33,267 nucleotides of DNA, taken from NCBI GenBank assembly GCA_044223895.1, contig JBGALL010000011.1, forward strand, positions 1 through 33,267. Direction: 5' to 3'. Source of the stretch: CAKZSU01 sp044223895. Its GTDB lineage: Bacteria > Patescibacteriota > Microgenomatia > UBA10105 > UBA927. Position numbers and translations under genes: made by a program. This document shows positions 15,111-22,746 of the stretch, piece by piece. The notes below the pieces were generated by a model. That model had not been told where the DNA came from. It searched no databases and saw only the letters and a program-made list of their open reading frames with translations. Within the stretch, counting starts at the first letter, position 1. Each line of letters starts with the position of its first letter.

Positions 15111-15911
15111 ATGGATATGTTATCTAATGCTCAATTGCTAAATTTATCGGATAAAACAGCTATTGTTACTGGTGCGGTGGGAATTGGTTATGGAATAGCT
15201 TACCGGTTGGCAGAGGCAGGAGCAAAAGTAGTGATAGCCAGTCGGAATGAAACTGAAGTGAATAATAGTGTAAGTCAACTAACTGTAAAGGGGTGGAATG
15301 TTAAAGGTATAAAAGCTGATGTCTCAAAAGAAGAAGACGTTAAGCATTTGGTAGAAGAAACAGTATCTCAATTTGGAACCGTTGATATTTTGGTTAATAA
15401 CGCAGGCATATTCCCAAATACTCCCATTATGAAAATGAGTGCAAGTGATTTTGAATCCGTTATAACAATAAATCTTAGAGGAGTTTTTCTCTGTACCAAA
15501 TATTCTGCAGAACAGATGATTAAGCAAGGTAAAGGCGGAAAAATTATAAATATCACATCAATAGATGCGCTCCATCCTTCTATGGTAGGGCTCGCACATT
15601 ATGATGCTTCTAAACACGGCGTTTGGGGGTTTACCAAAAATTCTGCACTAGAACTTTCAGCTCATAACATTTGGGTGAATGCAATTGCACCAGGTGGAGT
15701 AGCTACCCCAGGTGTCCAAAAAATGCAGCAGCCAATGCCAGATGGGGTAGATATGAATAAAGTTATGGATGCTTTCTTAAGTAAAATCCCTATGAAACGA
15801 ATGGGTGAGTCAGATGAAATCGGTAAAGTTGCTTTGTTCTTGGCATCCGATATGTCGTCATATATGACGGGAACACAAATAGTTGTAGATGGAGGGGCAT
15901 TATTGTCATAA
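15111..15911 (+). CDS. Short-chain dehydrogenase/reductase (SDR)
   Basis: A 266-aa classical SDR. The cofactor motif is T20-G-A-V-G-I-G, NNAG is at 96-99, and the active site is S150, Y164 and K168. The PGGVATP loop and C-terminal VDGGALLS are typical of glucose dehydrogenase/FabG-like enzymes. Instead of the usual TGxxxGIG the motif begins TGAVGIGYG, still functional-looking. An AAAGGAGG sits 4 nt before the ATG. It is the third gene of the dsbB operon. The substrate cannot be assigned; pairing with a 2-hydroxyacid dehydrogenase suggests a short redox branch. Confidence 0.9.
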   Translation: MDMLSNAQLLNLSDKTAIVTGAVGIGYGIAYRLAEAGAKVVIASRNETEVNNSVSQLTVKGWNVKGIKADVSKEEDVKHLVEETVSQFGTVDILVNNAGIFPNTPIMKMSASDFESVITINLRGVFLCTKYSAEQMIKQGKGGKIINITSIDALHPSMVGLAHYDASKHGVWGFTKNSALELSAHNIWVNAIAPGGVATPGVQKMQQPMPDGVDMNKVMDAFLSKIPMKRMGESDEIGKVALFLASDMSSYMTGTQIVVDGGALLS

Positions 15912-15915
15912 AAAT

Positions 15916-16326
15916 ATGAAAACATCAAAATATTTTTTATATATCAAAATACTTTCTATTTGCGGGATATTATTGTCAGTTTTCCTTTTATGGGAACAGA
16001 TATTTCGTCCCTCATTTCAACCGTGTAGCATAAATAGTACGATCAATTGTGATGCAATAATTTCTGGAGAAGTATCTAAAACTTTTGGAATACCAACACC
16101 AATATTTGGATTGGTTGGTTATATCGTTATTCTTGCTTCTTCGATATTGTATAAAAAGAAGTTGCTTTTAGGGATGTCCTCATTTGGGTTGTTGTTCTGT
16201 CTCTGGATAGGTTTTATAGAAATTTTTCAGTTACATGTTTTGTGTCCCGTATGTATTGGATGTCAACTAATTATGATTGCTGTCTTTGGTCTGGGATTAA
16301 AAGTTAATTTTTCTCAACAAGAGTAA
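15916..16326 (+). CDS. Vitamin K epoxide reductase (VKOR)-family protein
   Basis: A 136-aa membrane protein with four predicted helices. It has the active-site C110-P-V-C113 and the loop pair C37/C45 expected of bacterial VKOR, which reoxidises a periplasmic thiol oxidase using quinone. Unlike many homologues it has no fused thioredoxin domain. The ATG at 15916 lies 4 nt after the SDR stop; an upstream in-frame ATG at 15889 would overlap the SDR and add a polar tail. Its 3' end overlaps the convergent DUF1697 gene by 23 nt. It functionally parallels dsbB, the first gene of this operon. Confidence 0.88.
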   Translation: MKTSKYFLYIKILSICGILLSVFLLWEQIFRPSFQPCSINSTINCDAIISGEVSKTFGIPTPIFGLVGYIVILASSILYKKKLLLGMSSFGLLFCLWIGFIEIFQLHVLCPVCIGCQLIMIAVFGLGLKVNFSQQE

Positions 16327-16837
16327 GAAGTTTTTTGACAGTATTATAATTTCTCATAGTAATTTCCTTATAGATTTTCGTGGCGATTAGCTTTGTAAAT
16401 TTGGTCTTGGTTATTCCTTCCATTTTGGTGCTCATGTATACAACTCCAGGGCCTTTTTCGATGAAATCAATACCGTCTTTGAGTTCGGCTTCTTTTATCA
16501 CATCTTCGGGTGTAAACGGCTCTCTTACGAAGGCTATATATTTTCTAATATCCTCATCTTTCCAAGTGAGAGGAATTTGATCAGCAATATGGTGTAATTG
16601 TGTGGCTGTTAATACAACTGTTTTTTTTAAAGAAAATTTTTCGAGTAGTAGAGTATCAATTTTTTTGAGAAGTTTTGTTTTATCGTGTTCAGCTGATTCG
16701 AAAATAACATTACCACTATTTATATAAGTAGAAACATTTGTGAATCCTTCTGCAACTAACAAATCTTTAAGATCTGACATTTTTACAATGGAATTTCCTC
16801 CAACATTTACCCCTCGAAGCAAAGCGATATATTTCAT
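16304..16837 (-). CDS. DUF1697 family protein
   Basis: A 177-aa soluble protein of the DUF1697 family, recognised by the N-terminal block MKYIALLRGVNVGGNS followed by KMSDLKDLL and the segment VSTYINSGNVIFES. The C-terminal part (TKFTKLIATKIYKEITMRNYNTVKKLL) is the usual second conserved block. No biochemical role is established. A TACACT hexamer at 16849-16844 lies exactly 6 nt before the ATG, consistent with a leaderless mRNA. The 3' end overlaps the VKOR gene tail to tail. Confidence 0.88.
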   Translation of the reverse strand: MKYIALLRGVNVGGNSIVKMSDLKDLLVAEGFTNVSTYINSGNVIFESAEHDKTKLLKKIDTLLLEKFSLKKTVVLTATQLHHIADQIPLTWKDEDIRKYIAFVREPFTPEDVIKEAELKDGIDFIEKGPGVVYMSTKMEGITKTKFTKLIATKIYKEITMRNYNTVKKLLTLVEKN

Positions 16838-16864
16838 GTTGACAGTGTATCATGAAATATTTGT

Positions 16865-17035
16865 TTATTGTCCTGGGTGATGATGGTGTAATTTGTGTTG
16901 TTTCAATACTGTTCGGGCAGCAACTTCTGCAGCACGTTTCCCATATCTATCTGATTTTTCTGCAGAATCTTTGATGTGTTCATATTCCCTTTGTTCTTTT
17001 GCTCCAACTCCTCTGAGATGTTTTCCTTGTAGCAT
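16865..17035 (-). CDS. Small basic KEQREYEHIKDS-type protein (56 aa)
   Basis: A 56-residue gene easily missed because of its length. It encodes MLQGKHLRGVGAKEQREYEH, then IKDSAEKSDRYGKRAAEVAA and RTVLKQ with a His-rich tail. The pattern 'KEQRxYEHIKxS...KRAxEVAARTVNK' resembles a widespread small protein often annotated, without proof, as plasmid stabilisation or Rho-N-like. A strong Shine-Dalgarno AAAGGAGG sits 5 nt before the ATG. It is highly charged and helical. The His cluster at residues 50-53 could bind metal. It stands alone between DUF1697 and the envelope gene cluster. The function is unknown. Confidence 0.75.
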   Translation of the reverse strand: MLQGKHLRGVGAKEQREYEHIKDSAEKSDRYGKRAAEVAARTVLKQHKLHHHHPGQ

Positions 17036-17115
17036 ATTTCCTCCTTTGAATTAATACTACATGCCTAGGATAAGAAGAAAAAATTATCTGGGGAAGAATT
17101 GCGTAAAGAAGAGAA

Positions 17116-17757
17116 TTAATAAAAATGGGTATAGAGTCTGGTGAATGTCTGAGTAGTAACGGTAAACCAGTACGAATATCCAGGTTCTCCTTCTTTTGTT
17201 TTTGTATTTACCAGTAAAAGGTTGTCTCCTGCCCATCCAGTGACATCTTCTATAACCAAATCAGGATATTTTTCTTGGAAATATTCAGTGACGTTAACAA
17301 ATTTCTTATCAGCTGAAAATTCCTTACCATTAGAATTAAATACAAAATAATTAGTCACAGGTCCAGCTGTTTGTCTCAAAAAGAAATGTGCATCATTTGG
17401 AGACCAAGCATTAAAAGGTACTGATAAACTTGTGTCTTTTGATTCATCTTTTGTAAACACTAGTTGTTTTTCGGGGTTTTCAATAGTTGATACAGAAAAC
17501 ATATATGAGTCTATTGTGTTTTTTTCTAGCTTTTCCATGGTCAGGTTTTTCTTACCATCGGAAGCTGGAAATTCGCTTATATCTGCAGGCTTAGGCGTGA
17601 CTAATGGTGTCGGTACTACTGGAGCAAAGGGAAGTACGACAGAATTCTCTGATTGAAATGGGTTCTTGAATGTCCTGACTGCATATGTAAACACCACAGC
17701 ACAGGCAGCAATCAAAAAAATAAACAACGTGAAGTGTTCGTTTTTGGTTGTAAACAT
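17116..17757 (-). CDS. Membrane-anchored extracytoplasmic protein, unknown function
   Basis: A roughly 213-aa protein with one N-terminal transmembrane helix (about residues 10-28), a Pro/Thr linker (VVPTPLVTPKPAD) and a beta-rich outer domain. A phrase like FNAWSPNDAHFFLRQ resembles the WSPDG repeats of TolB/WD40-type propellers, but only one or two repeats are present, so a full propeller is not supported. I prefer the ATG at 17757, 4 nt after the L,D-transpeptidase stop; the ATG at 17781 would overlap that gene by 20 nt. It is the last of three envelope genes reading leftward. Confidence 0.65.
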   Translation of the reverse strand: MFTTKNEHFTLFIFLIAACAVVFTYAVRTFKNPFQSENSVVLPFAPVVPTPLVTPKPADISEFPASDGKKNLTMEKLEKNTIDSYMFSVSTIENPEKQLVFTKDESKDTSLSVPFNAWSPNDAHFFLRQTAGPVTNYFVFNSNGKEFSADKKFVNVTEYFQEKYPDLVIEDVTGWAGDNLLLVNTKTKEGEPGYSYWFTVTTQTFTRLYTHFY

Positions 17758-17761
17758 AGAA

Positions 17762-18511
17762 TTATAATGGTGCTTGGCCATAGATTGTTACCACAGTACC
17801 TGGGTTTTCATTACTGGCATAGGTTGTGTTACTTTTCGTTTCTGGAGATGCCCACTCATAGAGTTTTTTTGCATCTATTGTTCTCATATTTACACATCCA
17901 TGACTCATAGGATGTCCAAAGTTATTATGCCAATAGGCACCATGTAAACTAAATCCTGCAGCTTTGGAAACCTCACTGTTCGAAAAAAACATTGTGTATG
18001 GAACATTTGGCAAATTGTAATAATCATCTCCTGTGCCTCCGGACATACGCGTGGATTTTAGTTTAACCCAGATAGTAAAGTCTCCTGTCGGGGTTGGATG
18101 CCATTTTCCTGATGAAATCAATGTTTTCATATACATGGTACTACCTTGATATGCAGTTAATGTCTGGGTAGATAAATCAACATAAATGTGTTTGTCGCCG
18201 ACCGCAGTCTCTGCACCCAAAACAGGTGCTGGAGGATCTATACTATTGTCTATATTCGGTACATTTATAGGTTGATTATTAAAAATACCAAGAGCTCCAT
18301 TCTCAATCATACCTGATAAATCATTTGCACAGCTTATACTATTCCCACACACTAACGGTTGATATTTCGGAATAGTGATAAATAAGAAACTTGCGAGAAA
18401 AAATACAGCGGTAGCACCTTTCATCCAAAGAAATATATTCTTTAACGGATTTTGAGGCTTAATTCCTTTATGAGAGGTTTTTTTTACTTTGAGGGGCTTT
18501 TTTTTCTTCAC
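17762..18511 (-). CDS. L,D-transpeptidase (YkuD domain)
   Basis: A 249-aa cell-wall enzyme. A very basic Lys-rich cytoplasmic N terminus (1-24) precedes a membrane anchor (about 31-48), a spacer, and a YkuD domain (about 106-245). The active site is intact: H190-G, then S203-H204-G205-C206-V-N-M-R210, with C206 the nucleophile. It should form 3-3 crosslinks or attach proteins to peptidoglycan. The start is a GTG without a clear Shine-Dalgarno. It lies 44 nt downstream of the VanW-like gene and just ahead of the anchored unknown protein, in a probable operon. Confidence 0.92.
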   Translation of the reverse strand: MKKKKPLKVKKTSHKGIKPQNPLKNIFLWMKGATAVFFLASFLFITIPKYQPLVCGNSISCANDLSGMIENGALGIFNNQPINVPNIDNSIDPPAPVLGAETAVGDKHIYVDLSTQTLTAYQGSTMYMKTLISSGKWHPTPTGDFTIWVKLKSTRMSGGTGDDYYNLPNVPYTMFFSNSEVSKAAGFSLHGAYWHNNFGHPMSHGCVNMRTIDAKKLYEWASPETKSNTTYASNENPGTVVTIYGQAPL

Positions 18512-18555
18512 CTATCTAGCGTATGTGAAAATTTCTCTGATGTAAAGGCAATAAA

Positions 18556-19194
18556 TTAGGGAATTTTAGTGACTGATATAGTAAGTAATGAATTGTTGTA
18601 TTCAAAAAGAAAAGCAATAGGTTGAGAAACTGAATCCGTTATATATAAATTGTGGAGACTACTGGTTAGCTCACTTTTTGGAGTGTAGTAAATAGACACA
18701 CCATCAGCTTTTGGTATATCTGCTATGGCGGCAAAGTTGTGATTGGAGGGTACATGTACCTCTAGACCTGCGTCTTCTGCAGCAACCTTCAAAAATGAGG
18801 CTAAGTGGCAAACTCCATCACCTACGAGCCAGCCATCTGATTTAAATCCTTCGTCTGCGATAAAGTGGGCGTTTGTGGTTTGCTTTAGAGATTTTCTATA
18901 TTTATCAGATACACTGTCATGAAAAGCAAACGTCTCTCCTGGTTGTAATACGAACCCGTACGAAAAAGGAGCGCGTACTGCGTCCCAAGAAATGGGATGA
19001 CCTTTTTGAACAATTCCTCTCATATAAGCAAGGGTAAGTAGAATATTGTCAGCGAAGACTGTATTAATCTGAATATTTTTATTTCTATTTAACAAAGAGT
19101 AATTTTTTTGCGTCAGGAAATTATGGTCACCAGGAATTGACGATGTAGAGAGAAGAAAGACAAGTGCAGCGATAGATAGTCCTGATTCCAACAT
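18556..19194 (-). CDS. VanW-like envelope protein
   Basis: A 212-aa exported protein. An N-terminal hydrophobic segment (about 5-20, SIAALVFLLS) precedes a VanW domain whose core is intact: PGETFAFHDSV, then GWLVGDGVCHLASFL, then AAEDAGLEVHVPSNH. VanW proteins accompany glycopeptide resistance in some bacteria, but most, including those of CPR bacteria, are of unknown cell-wall role. I chose the ATG at 19194, which gives a signal-like N terminus. The ATG at 19260 would add 22 polar residues and overlap the divergent topoisomerase start. Confidence 0.8.
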   Translation of the reverse strand: MLESGLSIAALVFLLSTSSIPGDHNFLTQKNYSLLNRNKNIQINTVFADNILLTLAYMRGIVQKGHPISWDAVRAPFSYGFVLQPGETFAFHDSVSDKYRKSLKQTTNAHFIADEGFKSDGWLVGDGVCHLASFLKVAAEDAGLEVHVPSNHNFAAIADIPKADGVSIYYTPKSELTSSLHNLYITDSVSQPIAFLFEYNNSLLTISVTKIP

Positions 19195-19240
19195 ATATAT
19201 ACATTGGCAGGAGAGGTGAGTATATCTTTTTTTAAAGGAG

Positions 19241-19246
19241 TATACT
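19241..19246 (+). promoter_or_regulatory. -10 box of the topoisomerase gene
   Basis: TATACT, 7 nt, then ATG at 19254. Spacing again predicts a leaderless or near-leaderless transcript. Confidence 0.5.
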
Positions 19247-19253
19247 AGTCTAT

Positions 19254-20303
19254 ATGTCAACAGAAGAGCTGTTAGAACAGGTAAATTTGCGTTATTCTTC
19301 TGATAAAAAGCCGGGTTATACTCGTAAAGTTCATGGTAACAGTTTCGATTATTTTGACTTTTCGGGACAACGTATCACCGATATAAAAACTATAGAACGG
19401 ATTAATGGTTTAGCTATTCCCCCTGCCTATACGAATGTGTGGATTTGTCCCTATAAAAATGGACATTTACAAGCAGTTGGCTACGATGCAAAGAAACGGA
19501 AACAATACAGATATCATCCTTTATGGAATCAAATTAGTCAGGAAAGTAAATTTGAACATTTGATAGCGTTTGCCAACCAATTGCCGATTATTCGTAAACA
19601 AATTCAACAGGATTTATCAACAAGTGGATTACCTCGAAAGAAAGTTATTGCAGCAATAGTATGGTTACTTGAAAACACGTTGATAAGAGTAGGCAATGAA
19701 GAATATGAGAAGGAAAATAAATCGTATGGTTTAACTACCCTAAAAAACAAACATGCAACTATCGTTGACACCCAAAATATTATTTTTCAGTTTAAAGGAA
19801 AAAGTGGGGTTTATCACAAAGTAAAATTTTCTAATAAAAAAATAGCTGCAATAATTAGACAATGTAAGGAGCTTCCAGGACAGGATCTTTTTGAATATGT
19901 TGATGCGGATGGAAAAATAGAATCGATTTCTTCTTATGATGTGAATGAATATTTAAAGGAGTTAACATCTGCAGATGTTACTGCTAAAGATTTTCGTACG
20001 TGGGCAGGCTCACTATTAGCTGCAGTAATGTTTGATAAATTGGGAATACCTGAAGATGAAAAGACTATAAAAGAAAATATAGTTGAAACTATTAAAAATG
20101 TTGCCTCACATTTGCGAAATAAGCCGAATACGAGTAAGAAATACTATATTCATCCGCTTGTTGTCCAAGCTTATTATCAAGGGTATATTCTCTCTAATAT
20201 TTTAGAGATTTCCAAAGTATCTTTTGAGGAAATTTCAGGATTACACAAGCAAGAAAATAATATGATTTTTCTACTAGAATTCATGACAAAAAAGGCTAAT
20301 TGA
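19254..20303 (+). CDS. DNA topoisomerase IB
   Basis: A 349-aa poxvirus/bacterial-type topoisomerase IB that nicks and reseals one strand through a 3'-phosphotyrosine. The N-terminal binding domain (about 15-90) includes PPAYTNVWICP. Catalytic residues can be placed: R145 in IRVGNEEY, K183 in FKGKSG, R248 in DFRTWAGS and nucleophile Y298 in KKYYIHP. The length is normal for the bacterial family. It is divergent from the envelope cluster. Its predicted transcript ends at the hairpin near 20364-20405. It is a scattered accessory enzyme in bacteria, often spread by transfer. Confidence 0.92.
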   Translation: MSTEELLEQVNLRYSSDKKPGYTRKVHGNSFDYFDFSGQRITDIKTIERINGLAIPPAYTNVWICPYKNGHLQAVGYDAKKRKQYRYHPLWNQISQESKFEHLIAFANQLPIIRKQIQQDLSTSGLPRKKVIAAIVWLLENTLIRVGNEEYEKENKSYGLTTLKNKHATIVDTQNIIFQFKGKSGVYHKVKFSNKKIAAIIRQCKELPGQDLFEYVDADGKIESISSYDVNEYLKELTSADVTAKDFRTWAGSLLAAVMFDKLGIPEDEKTIKENIVETIKNVASHLRNKPNTSKKYYIHPLVVQAYYQGYILSNILEISKVSFEEISGLHKQENNMIFLLEFMTKKAN

Positions 20304-20320
20304 TAAGTATACTAATTCCA

Positions 20321-20441
20321 GGAAGTAATTTCTTAATCGTATTCTCGTTGGGTTTTGAGGTTGATTCTTCGGCTCTGCCGAGTGGCAAGAGTAGCGGGAT
20401 TTTTCTTATTTGATGAGCTGCCATTACTTCCGGCTCTCATC
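20321..20441 (+). ncRNA. Candidate structured RNA downstream of topoisomerase
   Basis: GGAAGTAAT (20321-20329) is exactly complementary to ATTACTTCC (20423-20431), closing a 111-nt domain. Inside is a GC-rich hairpin (20364-20400), and a second arm GATGAG/CTCATC spans 20412-20441. The inner part is far richer in G+C than the flanks. It matches no RNA family I recognise; it may be only a 3' UTR with a terminator. Confidence 0.35.
20364..20405 (+). terminator. Rho-independent-like terminator
   Basis: CTCTGCC (20373-20379) pairs with GGC-A-AGAG (20384-20391) around a GAGT loop. An outer ATTCT/GGGAT stem extends it, and a T run follows at 20400-20404. It fits the 3' end of the topoisomerase transcript. 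Confidence 0.5.
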
Positions 20442-20558
20442 GTTTATTGATAAAACATGTGTTAGAGAGCTCATAAAATATTTTCGACTCAATTATTTAA
20501 TTTATTTTTAATAGTCATTTATTTATACTGTTACAGTTGAGTTTATTATAAAGTTTTT

Positions 20559-21227
20559 ATGAAAATTCTTCTAATAGAAGACAATAAAGAAACTGCCTTC
20601 ACTATAAAACACGTTCTGAAAGATTATTATCTTGTGGAACTAGCCTTTACTGGGACGGAGGGTGAGTATCTTGCTCAAACAAATATATATGACTGCATTA
20701 TTATTGATTACATCCTTCCAGATATTGATGGCATAGAAGTTTGTAGAAAGATAAGAGCAAATAATCCTGATATTCCATTACTAATATTAACTAGTAATTT
20801 AGAAATTCGTAATAAAGTAAAAGCACTCAATAGTGGTGCTGATGATTATGTTACTAAACCATTTGACATAGAGGAATTAAGGGCACGAATTGAAGCTTTA
20901 AATAGAAGATTTTCTAAATCTTTGAGTGAAACAGTCTTAACCGTAGGAGATCTTTCTCTAGATTTATCAAAAAGGAAAGCTTCAAGGAAAGGACTCACAG
21001 TCGTTTTGAAGCGTAAAGAAATGGATTTATTAGAATATTTGATGAGAAATGCTGGGAGAGTCGTTACTAGATCAATGATTTTAGATCATATTTGGGACAG
21101 TGCAAACGATTCAGTAACTAATATAGTGGATGTGCATATTAAATATTTAAGAGACCATATAGATAGACATTTTGAAAAGAAATTAATAAAAACAATCCAC
21201 GGTTATGGATATAAAATTGAAGAATAA
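20559..21227 (+). CDS. OmpR/PhoB-type response regulator
   Basis: A 222-aa two-domain regulator. The receiver (1-118) has the acidic pair E7-D8, phospho-acceptor D50 in IIIDYILPDIDG, a conserved Thr in LILTSN and Lys in VTKPFD. The C-terminal winged helix (about 125-220) carries the usual RKEMDLLEYLMRNAGRVVTR and TNIVDVHIKYLRDHI helices ending in TIHGYGYKI. A small palindrome ACTGT-T-ACAGT (20527-20537) and a TATTAT hexamer lie just upstream and may form an autoregulated promoter. The kinase gene overlaps its 3' end. Confidence 0.94.
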   Translation: MKILLIEDNKETAFTIKHVLKDYYLVELAFTGTEGEYLAQTNIYDCIIIDYILPDIDGIEVCRKIRANNPDIPLLILTSNLEIRNKVKALNSGADDYVTKPFDIEELRARIEALNRRFSKSLSETVLTVGDLSLDLSKRKASRKGLTVVLKRKEMDLLEYLMRNAGRVVTRSMILDHIWDSANDSVTNIVDVHIKYLRDHIDRHFEKKLIKTIHGYGYKIEE

Positions 21228-22692
21228 AAAAACATTTTACTTCATGTTAATTTTTTATCAATCTTATAAATATTTAAAAATAAAAAAAAATTTCATTAAA
21301 TTCCTTAATATTTTAGTTAATCTATTCTTTAGGTTAATAAGTCCATCTTCACTTAATAAAGAATCTCAACGTAGAGAATATATTCTCAATATATTATTAG
21401 TATCTTCAATATTCCTGTCTCTAACCGCTTTCATAATAACTTTTTTGTTTGATTTTTTTGTTAAAACTTCAAGAGATGGAAATTCTTCATTAACTATCTT
21501 GTGCACGTTGTTTTTTTATGTAATTTGTTTAATTTTTTCTAAAAAAGGTAAAGCCTATATTGTCTCGTTGGTCTGGTTAGGTTTTTATTTTGTATTAATT
21601 ACTAAAGCTGTCTATACATGGGGACCTGATATGCCTGTTGCTTTACTAATTTATGCATTAATTGTCGTAATGTCAGGAATACTTTTAAGTTCAAAAACTG
21701 CAATTCTTGTTACCATCACAACAATTTTTATTTTGAATATATTAACAATTTTAAATAAACAAAATATTATCTTTTTTCGACAATCTTGGAAAAATCATCC
21801 TGTTTCAATAGTAGATATCATCATATTTAGCGTTATATTTATAATAATTGCAGTTGTATCTTGGCTTTTTAACAGAGAGAGTGAAAAAGCCCTAGAAAGA
21901 GCACGCATATCTGAGTCTGAGCTGGAAAAAGAAAGAAATTTATTGGAAATAAAAGTGCAAGAACGCACTAGTGAGCTACGTAAGTTACAGTTAGAAGAAA
22001 CTACACAACTGTACCGATTTGCTGAGTTAGGTAAGATGGCTTCAGGGTTTTTTCATGACTTTTCTAATTCTGTCCAGCTTGTTTCGTTAAATTTACAAGA
22101 ATTAAACAAGCAAAATATTTCAAAACTATCAGAGACAAGAGAGCTGTTGGAAAGAGCGCAGGTCGGTCTAAACCATATGGAAGAGTTTATCTCTGCTGCA
22201 GGAAAACATATTAATAATCAGGATATATGCGAAGAATTTATACTTGAAGAAGAAATTAATCAAGTCATAAATATATTGTCTTACAAGGCGAGAAAAGCAC
22301 ATGTTTATCTTAAATTTATACCAGACAAGAAAACAAAAATTTTTAATAATCCTATTAAATTTCATCAACTAGTCAGTAATATAGTGTCAAACGCAATAGA
22401 TTCCTATCTTGAATATACTGAAAAAGAAAAGATTGTGACAATTTCAGTTTACAGTTCTAACAATACTGTTGAACTAAAAGTTACTGATAATGGTAAAGGC
22501 ATTTCAAGTTTTAACCTAAGGCATGTTTTTGAACCATTTTTTTCAACTAAAAAATATAATAAAAGCACGGGATTAGGGTTATCTATAAGCAAATCGATAG
22601 TAACAAAAGAGTTGAAAGGGGAGATAGTTATAAATAGTAAAGAAAATAAGGGTACAACGGTTACAATTAATTTCCCTGAAAAAACTATTTAG
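21205..22692 (+). CDS. Membrane histidine kinase with six-helix sensor
   Basis: A 495-aa kinase with about six transmembrane helices (roughly 58-215) and almost no outer loops, so it probably senses the membrane itself. A coiled coil (about 222-265) leads to a NtrB-like dimerisation helix with H284 in the motif FFHDFSN, in place of the usual HELRTP. HATPase motifs are intact: SNIVSNAIDS, DNGKGIS, FEPFFSTK and GLGLSISK. The ATG at 21205 overlaps the regulator gene by 23 nt; an ATG at 21244 is an alternative. The gene is noticeably more AT-rich than its neighbours, suggesting later arrival. Confidence 0.9.
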   Translation: MDIKLKNKKTFYFMLIFYQSYKYLKIKKNFIKFLNILVNLFFRLISPSSLNKESQRREYILNILLVSSIFLSLTAFIITFLFDFFVKTSRDGNSSLTILCTLFFYVICLIFSKKGKAYIVSLVWLGFYFVLITKAVYTWGPDMPVALLIYALIVVMSGILLSSKTAILVTITTIFILNILTILNKQNIIFFRQSWKNHPVSIVDIIIFSVIFIIIAVVSWLFNRESEKALERARISESELEKERNLLEIKVQERTSELRKLQLEETTQLYRFAELGKMASGFFHDFSNSVQLVSLNLQELNKQNISKLSETRELLERAQVGLNHMEEFISAAGKHINNQDICEEFILEEEINQVINILSYKARKAHVYLKFIPDKKTKIFNNPIKFHQLVSNIVSNAIDSYLEYTEKEKIVTISVYSSNNTVELKVTDNGKGISSFNLRHVFEPFFSTKKYNKSTGLGLSISKSIVTKELKGEIVINSKENKGTTVTINFPEKTI

Positions 22693-22746
22693 TTACATTA
22701 TTATCAACTACAGATATAAACTGATTTTTAAAAAAACTAATATAGT

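Noticed and set aside
15889..15915. VKOR start at 15889
   Set aside because: It would overlap the SDR gene and add nine polar residues (with Cys and His) before the first helix; the ATG at 15916 directly after the SDR stop is simpler.
16839..16844. TTGACA as a -35 box reading rightward
   Set aside because: No acceptable -10 hexamer lies 16-18 bp downstream and no rightward gene follows; the match is probably chance.
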